Positions 26,171 to 35,412 of a stretch of DNA of 64,000 nt are shown in pieces. The stretch lies in contig JANSXC010000001.1 of NCBI GenBank assembly GCA_024743115.1, forward strand, positions 429,628 to 493,627, given 5' to 3'. The stretch comes from a bacterium (lineage in GTDB: Bacteria; Planctomycetota; UBA1135; UBA2386). How positions within the stretch are numbered: the first letter of the stretch is position 1; every line of letters starts with the position of its first letter. Under the pieces are notes generated by a model that searched no databases, was not told where the DNA came from, and worked only from the letters and a program-made list of their open reading frames with translations. Position numbers and translations under genes: made by a program.

Positions 26171-28801
26171 ATGCGCATCTCGACATCCGTCTTTCTCATC
26201 ACGTTGGCCGCGTGCTCGACGAGCCAGCCGCCGATCCAAGAGCCAGCCCAGACCAACGGCAACGGTCACGAACAGTGGCGGTTGTTGCACTGGCGCGACG
26301 AGAACGGGCGGCTACCGTCCTCGGCTGACTGGGTCGCGGCCCGCGGCCATGCCCGCGACAACGCCGATCACTGGGACACTCTCGACGTCCTGGAGCGCAC
26401 CGACTGGATCGAGCGTGGTCCGAACAACGTCGGTGGCCGCACGCGCGCCCTGGTGATCCATCCCGACCAGCCGTGGCGTATGTGGGCCGGGTCGGTCGGA
26501 GGTGGCGTCTGGCGTTCGGATACCTATGGCAACAATTGGGAGCCCCTCGACGAGTTCATGGGCAACCTCGCGATCAGTTGCCTGACCCTGGACCCTAGTG
26601 ACCCGGACGTGATCTATGCGGGCACCGGCGAGAGCTTCGGCAACATCGACGCCATCCGCGGCGAGGGGATCTGGAAGTCGGTCAACGGGGGCGATACTTG
26701 GGGACTGATGTCCGGTACGGAGTTTCCGACCTTCGGCAACGTCAACCGAATCGCAGTCTCGCCGGCGGACTCGGGCATCATCCTCGTGGCGACCAGCACC
26801 GGCGTTCAGCGCACGACCGACGGCGGTGGCATGTGGACCCAGGTCGTGGCTGGCGATTGCCAACAGGTGCTCTTCGATCCCAACAGTGCAACGCGGTGCA
26901 TCGCCCCGATCGCGACTTCGGGTGGCAATCGCCAGATCCGGGTCTCGACCAACGCCGGCGCGAGTTGGTCGCCGGCGGCCAACGGCACGTTCGCCGGGCG
27001 CGTCGAGCTCTCATACGCGCCGAACACACCCAACCTCGTTTACGCATCGGGGGCCGCAGGCGGCTCGCCGTTGTCGCGCAGCACGAACGGCGGCGTCAAC
27101 TGGAGTGCGCTCAATGCGACCGGGCTCAACGCCTCGCAGACCTGGTACAACAACAGCATCTGGGTGGACCCGACGAACAGCAACCGCCTCGTCATCGGCT
27201 ATGTCGAGATCTACGGCAGCACGGACGGTGGCGCCAGTTTCACGATGATCGGTGCGCCCGGAACGCAGGGCTACGACCAGGACATCGTTCACGTCGACGT
27301 GCACTACTTGACCGCTGACCCGCGGTATGACGGCAGCACCAACAAGGCGCTGTATGCGTGCACGGATGGGGGCGTCTTCCGCACGGCGGACATCACGACC
27401 GCGACGCCGACGAGCGGGTGGTCGGAACGGGAGAACTCGTACAACACGTTCCAGATCTATGGTATCGCCGGTCACGGTTCTGGCCGACTGCTCGCGGGCG
27501 CTCAGGACAACGGCACTGCGCTCGTCGAGTTCGGCAACCTGCGCGGTACGCGCATTGGTGGCGGTGACGGCGGACCTTGCGCGATCGTTCCCGAGGATCC
27601 CGATACTCTCATCTTCACGACCCAGAACCTCGGAATCTGGCGGGGTAACGCGAAAGCAGTGGGTTCCGAGGTCTGGATTCGGGGCTTTACCGACACCGGG
27701 CTGTTCATCTCGCCCCTCGAGATCGATCCCGGTGTCACCGACCGGGTCTTCGCGGGGGGCACGAGGCTCTGGCGTACCGACAATGTGCGGGCCACGACGC
27801 CGTCCTGGACCCCGGTCTCGGTAGCGCAATCAGGAAGTCCGACCCCTCTGATCAGCGCGATCGCGATCGCGCCGTCGGACAGCCGGATTGTCTGGATCGG
27901 GTTCGATAGCGGCGTCGTGTTGCGCACCACGGACGTCACCGCTTCGCCGGTTACCTGGGTGCCGGTGGACAACGGCGGCACGGTGAATCCGCTGCCGAAC
28001 CGCATCATCACTCACATCGAGATCAGTCACGCCAACCCGGTTCACGCGGCCGTGGCCCTTGGCGGCTTCAGTGCCGGCAATGTGCAGCTGACCACCAACA
28101 ACGGTGCTGCGTTCGCGCCGATGACCGGCAGTGGGCCGATGACCACCAGACTGCCGAACGCACCGGTTCGCGCGATTGCTCAGCACCCCGTGCTCGCTGA
28201 CCGGTGGTACGCGGCCACCGAAGTCGGCGTCTTCGAGACTCGTGACAACGGCGTCAACTGGTCGACGCAGCATGCCGGTCCGGCCGACGTCAGCTGCGAC
28301 GATATCGATTTCATTCCCGGCACGACGACTCTGATGCTCGGTACGCACGGTCGCGGGATGTGGACCGCTGAGGCGCCGGCACCGGGGGCGGTGCGGTTCG
28401 GTACTGGTTGTGCTGGCGCTCTCGGCACGCCTGCGATGAACATACCGGCGCCACCGCGCATCGGTCAGGCCATGACCATCGAGAGCATCAACTGGTCTCC
28501 CGGCACCGCGCTATGGCTCGTCCACGGCAGCTCGCGCCATCAATGGTTCGGCGCCACGCTGCCGTTCGATCTTGCGCCGCTCAATGCCCCGGGCTGCAAG
28601 CTCCTAGTCCGGCCCGATATCGTGCGCGAGTTTCAGGCCAGCAATCAGGCCAACGGCGCGTTCACGACCCAGATGCCGATCGCCAACAATCCGGCGCTGA
28701 TCGGCACGCAGTTCTACCTGCAGATGTTCGGTGTCGATGGCGCGGCCAACGGCTGGGGGCGGACCGCGAGCGACGCGTTCCACCTCACGATCGGATCGTA
28801 G
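26171..28801 (+). CDS. BNR/VPS10-type beta-propeller lipoprotein
   Basis: I choose ATG 26171 because it opens directly into a lipoprotein signal with the lipobox LAAC. ATG 26141, which overlaps the previous stop, is an alternative adding ten residues. The 876-residue protein begins, after a linker, with IERGPNNVGGRTRALVIHP. It then carries repeated BNR-type blades (GGGVWRSDTYGNNWEPL, GEGIWKSVNGGDTWG, GVQRTTDGGGMW, GVFETRDNGVNWS), as in VPS10/sialidase-like propellers. The last 140 residues (FGTGCAGALG onward) are the shared C-terminal module. It is the third gene in an operon of secreted proteins. Binding, not catalysis, is the likely role, since no sialidase active site is seen. Confidence 0.85.
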   Translation: MRISTSVFLITLAACSTSQPPIQEPAQTNGNGHEQWRLLHWRDENGRLPSSADWVAARGHARDNADHWDTLDVLERTDWIERGPNNVGGRTRALVIHPDQPWRMWAGSVGGGVWRSDTYGNNWEPLDEFMGNLAISCLTLDPSDPDVIYAGTGESFGNIDAIRGEGIWKSVNGGDTWGLMSGTEFPTFGNVNRIAVSPADSGIILVATSTGVQRTTDGGGMWTQVVAGDCQQVLFDPNSATRCIAPIATSGGNRQIRVSTNAGASWSPAANGTFAGRVELSYAPNTPNLVYASGAAGGSPLSRSTNGGVNWSALNATGLNASQTWYNNSIWVDPTNSNRLVIGYVEIYGSTDGGASFTMIGAPGTQGYDQDIVHVDVHYLTADPRYDGSTNKALYACTDGGVFRTADITTATPTSGWSERENSYNTFQIYGIAGHGSGRLLAGAQDNGTALVEFGNLRGTRIGGGDGGPCAIVPEDPDTLIFTTQNLGIWRGNAKAVGSEVWIRGFTDTGLFISPLEIDPGVTDRVFAGGTRLWRTDNVRATTPSWTPVSVAQSGSPTPLISAIAIAPSDSRIVWIGFDSGVVLRTTDVTASPVTWVPVDNGGTVNPLPNRIITHIEISHANPVHAAVALGGFSAGNVQLTTNNGAAFAPMTGSGPMTTRLPNAPVRAIAQHPVLADRWYAATEVGVFETRDNGVNWSTQHAGPADVSCDDIDFIPGTTTLMLGTHGRGMWTAEAPAPGAVRFGTGCAGALGTPAMNIPAPPRIGQAMTIESINWSPGTALWLVHGSSRHQWFGATLPFDLAPLNAPGCKLLVRPDIVREFQASNQANGAFTTQMPIANNPALIGTQFYLQMFGVDGAANGWGRTASDAFHLTIGS

Positions 28802-28804
28802 CAC

Positions 28805-29389
28805 TCATTCAGTTCGCGGCATCCCACGCAGCCAGCGGCCGAGCAAGGCTTGCGCTACGGCCCACTCCTTCTTCGCCACGGTGAGGCCGACGCCAGCTGC
28901 GGTCGCCGCTTCGGCGGTCGAGAAGCCGCCGTATATCCGTAGCTCGGCGATCCGGCCGGCCTGCGGTCGCTTCTCGGTGAGTGCCCGTACGGCTTCGTCC
29001 AGATCGAGGAGTTCGGCGGCGTCACTGCTGTCCTCTGCTGCGATGCCCGTCAGCGGCTCGCGTGACCGACCGCCGCCGCGCTTGTGGCGCATCCGGGCTC
29101 GTGCGTGTTCCACCAGGATGCGGCGCATCGCTGTCGCCGCCATGCAGAGGAACTGTTGTCTGACCGTTGCTGCACTATCGCCTGACAGCGCCTCGTCGTT
29201 GGCGAGGCGCATCCATGCTTCGTGCACGAGAGCGGTCGCCTGCAGTGTGTGGTCGACGCGTTCGCGGCGGAGCATCCCGTCCGCCATGCGACGCAGATCG
29301 TCGTAGACGAGTGCGGATAGCTCGCTCTCGACGCTCTCGCCTCGGCTGAGCCTGCCGAGCATGCGCGCAACTTTCGGTTCGTCAGTCAT
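28805..29389 (-). CDS. ECF-type RNA polymerase sigma factor paired with a Ser/Thr kinase
   Basis: The start is ATG 29389, overlapping the stop of the kinase gene by 4 bp; the longer frame to 29539 is antisense to that gene's 3' end. The 194-residue protein has region 2 (YDDLRRMADGML, HTLQATALVHEAWMRL) and region 4 (LRIYGGFSTAEAATAAGV, followed by a helix with AKKEWAVAQALLGRW), as in the planctomycete sigma-70 family TIGR02999. No anti-sigma gene is adjacent. The coupled kinase is the likely controller. The target promoters are unknown. The gene converges on the propeller operon with 3 bp between stops. Confidence 0.9.
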   Translation of the reverse strand: MTDEPKVARMLGRLSRGESVESELSALVYDDLRRMADGMLRRERVDHTLQATALVHEAWMRLANDEALSGDSAATVRQQFLCMAATAMRRILVEHARARMRHKRGGGRSREPLTGIAAEDSSDAAELLDLDEAVRALTEKRPQAGRIAELRIYGGFSTAEAATAAGVGLTVAKKEWAVAQALLGRWLRGMPRTE

Positions 29390-32300
29390 CGTTCCTCGAC
29401 GGGCCGAGCATCCCAAACAGTGGTGGTGCCGCGAGAATCCAGCGCCGCCAAACGCGATCGATCCGGGCTCCAAGCCAACGCTACGGGGCGCGCATCGAGG
29501 CTCAAGGAGCCGACCTCTGCGGCCGCATCCGGATCCCATAGCAGGATGCGCCCATCGCGGGCGCCGCTGGCCAGTCGGCTGCCGTCTGGCGAGTAGGCCA
29601 CGGCTTCGACGTGCGCGGTATGACCCCGGAGCTCGTTCTCGTAACCGGCACGGGAGAGGTCGACGATGCGCACGATCTGATCGACGCAGCCGAAAGCCAA
29701 GCGTTCGCCCGTCGGGCCTATCGCCATTCCGGTTGCCCCGGCGATTTCACGTCGATCGAGAAGTTCGCCAGTGATGCCATCGAGAACGCTGACGCGGCCA
29801 CCAAGGTCGAGCAGTACGAGTTTTCCGCTCGCGGTCCAGCCGAGTCCCCAGACGTCGCCATCGTGGGGCTGCTTGCGTGGCGGGCTGCCATCGCCGTCCC
29901 AGAACCAGATTGGTCGGTGACGGCCGGCGGTCGCGGCAAGCTGCTTGGTCACCGGGTCGATCGCCAGGTACCGGAGCGAGTCTGGCAGAGTCAAGGAATG
30001 CAGCGTCTGGCCTGTCGGCGACAGGCGCGAAACCGTGCGGCGCGACCGCTCCCAACGATAACGCCGCTCACCGGACTCGAGCTGGAAGTGGGCGGCAGTA
30101 TCGGGGCTGTCGAGCGACCATTCACGGGACGCGGCATCGCCATAGAGGACCCCGAGTCGCTGCGGATCACCGGAGAACGTGAGCTGACCACGGCTGAGCG
30201 CGTGGCGTTGCGGAGCCTCGAGCGTCCGCCTGATCGGCAACTGATCCGGATCCCAGATTCGGAGCGTGCCGTCATCGCTGATGGTCGCGAGCCGATCATC
30301 ACCTGGGCTCCATGCAATGCCGCCGACGACGCCGGTATGCCCCTGCAACACTCGGTTGGTCCCGGAATCGAGCTGGTAGAGGTAGACGGCGAAGTCCCGG
30401 CAGGCGACCGCCAGGCGCTCGCCGGCGTGGTCGAAGGCGAGGGCCCGTAGTCCATCCGGATGGGCCAGCTGGCGCTCGAGCGCGCCTCCGGGCAGTCGGA
30501 AGATCCGCACGTGTTGCTCGTGAGTGGCCGTCGCGATCCGCTCACTGCACGCCGAGAACGCGACGTGTTCGACATACTCCGGGTAGTTCTCCAGCTCGAG
30601 CCATGGCTTGGACCATTCGCCAGTGTGCCAGATCGTGGCGTGCGCGCGGTCGGGGGCGCCGCCCACGAGGAACCAGCGCCCATCGGGACTGAACGAGCAG
30701 CCGCCGGTCATGGCCCGCGCCATCGTGGTGAGCTTCCGGCCGCTCGCAACCTCGCAAACGACGATTCCGACGTCAACGACACGACACGCCAACAGTTCGG
30801 CCTCGCGCGATAGCCAGCAGCCGTGCAGCGTTCCGGGGAAGTCGAGTGTTGCGACCGGCGTTCGCTCCGGCAGGCGCTCCACGCGCACCCGGTTCGAAGA
30901 GATTGCCTGTGCCATGAACCCCCCGTCGGAACTGAAACTCGTCGGAGCGACACCCGCCAGATCAGACGTCGCGATGACCTCACGTTCGGCCGTCGTGCTG
31001 TCGAAGCTCACGGCGCGTGGGTTCTGAACCGCGAGAATCCGACGCGCGTCCTTGGTCCATTGCAGGTTCTCCGCTGCCTGGCCGCTCTCGAGTACCGCCA
31101 GTTCGCGGTGCGCCGACGCACACAGCAGATGCCATTCGAAACCGCGAAGGTCCTTTTGGGCGGGGACGTCGGGTGTTTGCCAGTTCGCGATGATCTCGCG
31201 CACTCGGGCGACCCCACCAGGGCGTTCCATTGCAGCGGTGCCAAGCCGCATCTGGGTGCGGTACAGTTCTGCTCGTAAATCTTGGCTCAGTTCTCGTTCC
31301 TTCGCGGCCAGAGACTCGTTGCGGGCTGCGAGCGCGGCGAAGGTCAGCAGGCCGACTACCAGGACGACGATCATGGCGGCGATGCTGCCCACCAATGCCT
31401 GGTTGCGCTGCGCGAACTTCCGCAGCTGGTAGGTCGCAGTCTGCCGTCGCGCCGATATCGGTTTGCGCGCAACGAAGCGTCGGAGGTCGGCCGCGAGGTC
31501 GGCCGCGGACTGGTAGCGGTCGTTCGGGTCTTTCTGCAGCGCCTCGCTGACGATCGTCGACAGGTCGCCGCGCAAGGCGCGGTCGATGCGGCCGACCGGT
31601 GACGGTTCGCGTTGCGCGACTACCCGGCAGACCTCTGCCAGTGGCAGGTCGTCGAGCGCCAAAGGCGGTCGGTCGACCAGCAGTTGATAGAGCATCACGC
31701 CAAGGGAGTAGATATCGCTACGCGTATCGACTCTCCGCGCGCTGCCGTTCAACTGCTCGGGGCTCATGTAGTGCAGTGTCCCGAGCAGAACGCCGGTTCG
31801 GGTGTTGATGGTTGGTGCGGCATCGTCGTGCTGTAGAGCTCGGGCGATGCCGAAATCGAGTACCCGTGGTGCTGGCGTGCCGTCTTCGCCGTCGACGACG
31901 AGGACGTTCCCGGGCTTGAGATCCCGGTGCACGATCCCGCGTTCATGCGCATGTTGAACGGCGTCACAGACTCTCGCGAGCAACTCGCAACGTGCCGCGA
32001 CGTCGAGTTCCTGCTCACGGGCGAAGTCGATCAACTCCGGACCATGGACATACTCCATCGCGAAGTACGGCGTCTCTCCGAAACCCGGCCCGAGATCGAC
32101 GGTGCCAGCGCCGTAGATCCGGCAGATGCCCGGATGCTGTAGCAAGCCGAGCACTTCCACCTCGCGTTCGAACCGACGTGCGGCGTCCGGCGTGCCGCGC
32201 GAAGACATCACCTTGACCGCAACGGTTCGCTGTGGCCGGTCCTGCCGGGCGCGGTAGACGACCCCCATTCCGCCGCGCCCGACGATTTCAACCAGGCGGT

Positions 32301-32580
32301 AGGGGCCGATCCGCTCGAGTCCGCTCGCGCCGATCGATGGCGCCTCGCCGGCCGAAGACTGTTCCATGACTCTGGAAAGGATGGCCGGCGGCATGCCATG
32401 GTCGGCGAGCAGTGCCAAGACCGCGGCCCGCAGTCGCGGATCGCCCTGGGCTCGGCGGTCCAGCTCCAGGATCCGGTCTTCGGGGTCGAGGTCCACGAGG
32501 ACGCCGAACAGCTCGAGCGCTGGTTCTTCGAGATCCGGAGCCAGATCGAATGGCGTCTTACGTTCGGCTTGGCCTGACAT
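29386..32580 (-). CDS. Transmembrane Ser/Thr protein kinase with WD40 sensor domain
   Basis: The protein has 1064 residues. The kinase domain spans about 94-360: the glycine loop is VGRGGMGVVYRA, the catalytic Lys lies in VAVKVM, the catalytic loop is HRDLKPGN, DFG is in VLDFGIARAL, and GTLHYMSPEQ follows. A single membrane helix lies at about 395-420, followed by a coiled segment and about 580 residues of WD40 repeats (LRALAFDHAGERLAVACRD, GGIAWSPGDDRLATISDDG, EAVAYSPDGSRLASGARDG). The WD40 part should lie outside the cytoplasm and may sense ligands. The downstream ECF sigma gene overlaps by 4 bp. An N-terminal helical region of 90 residues is not recognised. Confidence 0.92.
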   Translation of the reverse strand: MSGQAERKTPFDLAPDLEEPALELFGVLVDLDPEDRILELDRRAQGDPRLRAAVLALLADHGMPPAILSRVMEQSSAGEAPSIGASGLERIGPYRLVEIVGRGGMGVVYRARQDRPQRTVAVKVMSSRGTPDAARRFEREVEVLGLLQHPGICRIYGAGTVDLGPGFGETPYFAMEYVHGPELIDFAREQELDVAARCELLARVCDAVQHAHERGIVHRDLKPGNVLVVDGEDGTPAPRVLDFGIARALQHDDAAPTINTRTGVLLGTLHYMSPEQLNGSARRVDTRSDIYSLGVMLYQLLVDRPPLALDDLPLAEVCRVVAQREPSPVGRIDRALRGDLSTIVSEALQKDPNDRYQSAADLAADLRRFVARKPISARRQTATYQLRKFAQRNQALVGSIAAMIVVLVVGLLTFAALAARNESLAAKERELSQDLRAELYRTQMRLGTAAMERPGGVARVREIIANWQTPDVPAQKDLRGFEWHLLCASAHRELAVLESGQAAENLQWTKDARRILAVQNPRAVSFDSTTAEREVIATSDLAGVAPTSFSSDGGFMAQAISSNRVRVERLPERTPVATLDFPGTLHGCWLSREAELLACRVVDVGIVVCEVASGRKLTTMARAMTGGCSFSPDGRWFLVGGAPDRAHATIWHTGEWSKPWLELENYPEYVEHVAFSACSERIATATHEQHVRIFRLPGGALERQLAHPDGLRALAFDHAGERLAVACRDFAVYLYQLDSGTNRVLQGHTGVVGGIAWSPGDDRLATISDDGTLRIWDPDQLPIRRTLEAPQRHALSRGQLTFSGDPQRLGVLYGDAASREWSLDSPDTAAHFQLESGERRYRWERSRRTVSRLSPTGQTLHSLTLPDSLRYLAIDPVTKQLAATAGRHRPIWFWDGDGSPPRKQPHDGDVWGLGWTASGKLVLLDLGGRVSVLDGITGELLDRREIAGATGMAIGPTGERLAFGCVDQIVRIVDLSRAGYENELRGHTAHVEAVAYSPDGSRLASGARDGRILLWDPDAAAEVGSLSLDARPVALAWSPDRSRLAALDSRGTTTVWDARPVEER

Positions 32581-32752
32581 GTCGCGGACGCCGAACGGTT
32601 CGGCGGTGGTCCGATCTTGGATGGCGAATCGATACTGTCAAGCCACGGCGCTCTCTCGGTCGAGAGCTGCAGGGTGATTCGAAGCGTTGCGCTGGCTCCA
32701 AGTGATCCGGGCGTGCCGATGTCATCGGTCGCAACGAGCGGCGCGCCGTCCA

Positions 32753-32911
32753 TCACCCAGTTCGCGTGTTCTGCGTCGCGGCCATTGCCACCTGGCACAG
32801 CGACGCGAAGGTCGTCATCTCGTAAGTGATCTCCGCGTTGCGGCCGGTGAGACGATCGTAGAGGTCGATCGCGAGATCGGGCCAGTTGATGGTGTGGGGA
32901 GTGCTGGTCAT
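32753..32911 (-). CDS. Small protein, perhaps the 5' part of a frameshifted gene
   Basis: ATG 32911 is preceded by a perfect AGGAGG with a 6-base spacer, one of the best ribosome sites in the window. The frame gives 52 residues (MTSTPHTINWPDLAIDLYDR, then LTGRNAEITYE and a stop at 32753). In the +2 frame the reading continues with DDDLRVAVPGGNGRDAEHAN and WVMDGAPLVATDD up to about 32600. This looks more protein-like than the last 20 residues of the short frame. I infer that a one-base deletion after ITYE may have split a gene of 110 or more residues. No family is recognised. It precedes the WD40 kinase gene. Confidence 0.5.
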   Translation of the reverse strand: MTSTPHTINWPDLAIDLYDRLTGRNAEITYEMTTFASLCQVAMAATQNTRTG

Positions 32912-33066
32912 TTCGAGCCTCCTGACGCCATCAAGGCGGCCGTCGGGGCGCGGGGCGTCAGGACCAGGGGCGGCAGACGCGGACCGTCGCGGGTTCGTCG
33001 TTCAGCGCGGGCGTTGAAGGTCAGCCGCGCCCCGCCGATCAGTCGAAGATCGACTCGTCGCCGCAT
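32908..33066 (-). CDS. Small hypothetical ORF overlapping the next small gene
   Basis: ATG 33066 opens 52 codons (MRRRVDLRLIGGARLTFNAR onward, ending MASGGSK). The stop overlaps the ATG at 32911 by 4 bp, the same coupling used by real operons in this window. It lacks a clear Shine-Dalgarno site and is Arg-rich, so chance is possible. It lies 69 bp downstream of the large secreted protein gene and could be the last part of that transcript. Confidence 0.35.
   Translation of the reverse strand: MRRRVDLRLIGGARLTFNARAERRTRDGPRLPPLVLTPRAPTAALMASGGSK
32921..32962 (-). promoter_or_regulatory. Hairpin overlapping a ribosome binding site
   Basis: Perfect 9-bp arms CCTGACGCC and GGCGTCAGG (32954-32962 and 32921-32929 on the minus transcript) enclose a 24-nt loop. 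The 3' arm covers the first three bases of the AGGAGG site for the gene at 32911. Folding would hide the site. Translation of the overlapping upstream ORF would open it. Confidence 0.45.
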
Positions 33067-33135
33067 ACCACGCCTTGAGGCCCTGAGCGACTGGCTCCCG
33101 GGTCGAAAGGGCGGCGCGCGGGCGCTTCGGGTGCG

Positions 33136-35274
33136 CTACTGCACCACGATCTCGAGTCCACCCGACGAACTCGGGATACCGAAGTTGACGAGGTCGACGT
33201 CCGCGGCCCAGGTGGTGAACTGGAAGCCCGGGAAGCCCGGGGGCAGCGCCAGACGGATGCCGCCGCGGCCGGAACTGCTCGTGAAGCCGAACACCGTGTG
33301 CAGTTCGGCCTGCGCGAATGCGGTGCACGGCGACGGCAGGATCGTGGACAGAGGAATGTTTTGACGCGTGAGTCCGAGCACGAGAAGGAACGCGTTGCCG
33401 GGCGGCAGCGTGCCCTGGTAGCCGATCCACAGTCCGCTCTCGGTCACGCCGTCGTCGACCAGGACGTCACTCGCGGCGATGCGGCCGCCGCACGGCGAGC
33501 CGTAGCGGACGAGGGCCCTGGCCGGCGGAGTGTCGAGGATGCCGGTCAGCTCGCTGACCGTTTGCACCACGGTGCCGTTGCCGCAGAACACGCGTCCCGT
33601 GGTCGTATCGATGGCCAGGCCTTCGGGGCTCAGGCCGAGGCCGCTGACGTCGATGTCCTCCAGCAGGTTGCCGGTGCGGTCGACGACGAGGATGGCGTCG
33701 CCGGTGTCTTCCCCGACCAGGAAGGTGCGCGTCGTCGGATCGTAGGCGAGGCCATCGCCGTCGGTGCTGCCGGTCGGCACGAATGCGGCGCCGGTCGGCG
33801 TGCCGTCCTTCTGGAACTCGGTGACGGTGTTGGCGCCATCGTTCGAGATCCAGAGGGTGTCGGTCACGGGGTCGATCGCGAGCGCCGAGGCGTCGTTGAC
33901 CGTCGGGTCGACGGAGAAAGACGTCAGGACGGCGCCGGTGCGATCGATCTCGCGCACGACCTCATCCTCGCCGACGGCCCAGATGTTGCCCGTCGTGATG
34001 TCGACCTGTGCTCCGATGACCCGGCCGGGAGCGGTGAAGCGCAGTGTCTCGGCGCCGGTCGCGCGGTCGTAGAAGTGGATGTCGTCGCGGTCGTCCACGA
34101 CGATCACCTCGTCGGTGACGGCATCGTAGGCGACGCCGCCGGCGAAGTTGCCGCCATGCGCGATCGTGTTGACGACGCCGACGGACGAGCGGAACGCCGC
34201 TTCGCCGAGCCTCAAGAAGTCCCCGCCGCCGTGGGCCGTGACCCGGAGATGAACGAAGCGGGTCGTCACCGTTGTGAAGCCAAACGCCTGCCCCGTCCTG
34301 ACTGCCGATACCGCGAACGCGCCGAGTGGCCTGCTCGTGCCGTTGGTGAAGTCGTTGTCCGCGTCGGCGAACAGCTCGAAGCCGAGGATCGCGTCGCCAA
34401 CTGTAGGCGGATTCCAGATCGCAATGCCGTTGGTCGGCTGGGCCACACCGAGATCGAAGGTGATCGTCTCACCCGGCTGGACGACGCCGTTGGGTTGGTT
34501 CTGGCCATTGCTGTTGCCGAGCAACGATGCCTGGTTGGAGTTCGGATGACTCGTCGACGGCACGAAGGTCGCGAACTCCGTCGTGCCACCGACGTAGCTC
34601 GCGCTCAGACCGGACTGATCGATCACGTTGCCGATGCCGAACTGCGCGCCGAAGAGTTGCACCAGCGACGTGTCGGCGGCCGACGGTTGGATGATCGGTA
34701 GGCCGGGAGTGTCTGTCGGGGCGGCGCGGCGGAACGCGGCCTCGGCGATGACCACCCGGGTGCCGCCGCCGTTGGCGTCGAGCCGGAGATGCACGAAGCG
34801 GGTCGCGGTCGGGGCGAACGCGAACACGCTCCCGGGCTGGTCGATCCCGCCGCTGAACGACCCCATCGACGAGGTCGTGCCGTTGCCGAAGTTGTCATCC
34901 GTATCGGCGAACATGGTGAAGGCGGTGAGCGTGTTGGCGAACGTCTGCTGGCCCCAGAGCGCGATCGCGTCGATCTCGCGCGTGCCGCCGAGATCCAGGG
35001 TGACGATGCGACCGGCGACGAAGTCGCGCGACAGAGAGAGGGCGCGGCTGTTGCGGTGTGGCGTCGAAGCGACGAAGGTCGCGAAGTCGGTCTCGCCATC
35101 GACATAGGTGGCGAGGAGCCCGGTCTGGTCGATGAGACCGGCGATCGAGGACGAGCCCGGCAACGTCGTGCTGGCGGCGACGGGCTGGAGGATCTGTTGG
35201 GCGGCCGATGGCGCGGCCAGCAGGCAGAGCAGGGCCAGGTGGCTGGCGCCGGTGGTGAAGTCGGTGGAGTTCAT
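33136..35274 (-). CDS. Secreted F5/8-like and NHL-propeller protein with shared C-terminal module
   Basis: The start is ATG 35274 (MNSTDFTTGASHLALL), with a signal peptide ending at SAAQ; the frame extends to 35379 without support. The protein has 712 residues. Two copies of a discoidin-like beta sandwich occupy about 25-180 and 185-345: TLDLGGTREIDAIALWG with TRFVHLRLDANGGG, and TFDLGVAQPTNGIAIWN with TRFVHLRVTAHGGG. A propeller of NHL/SMP-30 style follows (VAYDAVTDEVIVVDDRD, LAIDPVTDTLWISNDG, GLAIDTTTGRVFCGNG). The end is the C-terminal module (YGSPCGG, TRQNIPLSTI, LPPGFPGFQF). It is likely a carbohydrate-binding surface protein. It lies upstream of the WD40 kinase gene on the same strand. 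Confidence 0.82.
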   Translation of the reverse strand: MNSTDFTTGASHLALLCLLAAPSAAQQILQPVAASTTLPGSSSIAGLIDQTGLLATYVDGETDFATFVASTPHRNSRALSLSRDFVAGRIVTLDLGGTREIDAIALWGQQTFANTLTAFTMFADTDDNFGNGTTSSMGSFSGGIDQPGSVFAFAPTATRFVHLRLDANGGGTRVVIAEAAFRRAAPTDTPGLPIIQPSAADTSLVQLFGAQFGIGNVIDQSGLSASYVGGTTEFATFVPSTSHPNSNQASLLGNSNGQNQPNGVVQPGETITFDLGVAQPTNGIAIWNPPTVGDAILGFELFADADNDFTNGTSRPLGAFAVSAVRTGQAFGFTTVTTRFVHLRVTAHGGGDFLRLGEAAFRSSVGVVNTIAHGGNFAGGVAYDAVTDEVIVVDDRDDIHFYDRATGAETLRFTAPGRVIGAQVDITTGNIWAVGEDEVVREIDRTGAVLTSFSVDPTVNDASALAIDPVTDTLWISNDGANTVTEFQKDGTPTGAAFVPTGSTDGDGLAYDPTTRTFLVGEDTGDAILVVDRTGNLLEDIDVSGLGLSPEGLAIDTTTGRVFCGNGTVVQTVSELTGILDTPPARALVRYGSPCGGRIAASDVLVDDGVTESGLWIGYQGTLPPGNAFLLVLGLTRQNIPLSTILPSPCTAFAQAELHTVFGFTSSSGRGGIRLALPPGFPGFQFTTWAADVDLVNFGIPSSSGGLEIVVQ

Positions 35275-35412
35275 GTCGGGCTGGTTCAATATGGTTGGTT
35301 GAAGACTGGGTCTCGACCTGCGCAGTGCGGCCGTGCAACGGCTCAGCAGTCGTCGGAGTTTTCTGCTGGCCGGTGTCACGAGCCGACCGTCGCCGTTGCG
35401 TTCGCCGCTCCG

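Noticed and set aside
32208..32600. Continuation of the frameshifted small gene into the kinase gene
   Set aside because: The frame overlaps the first 370 bp of a well-supported kinase gene and loses protein-like character there.
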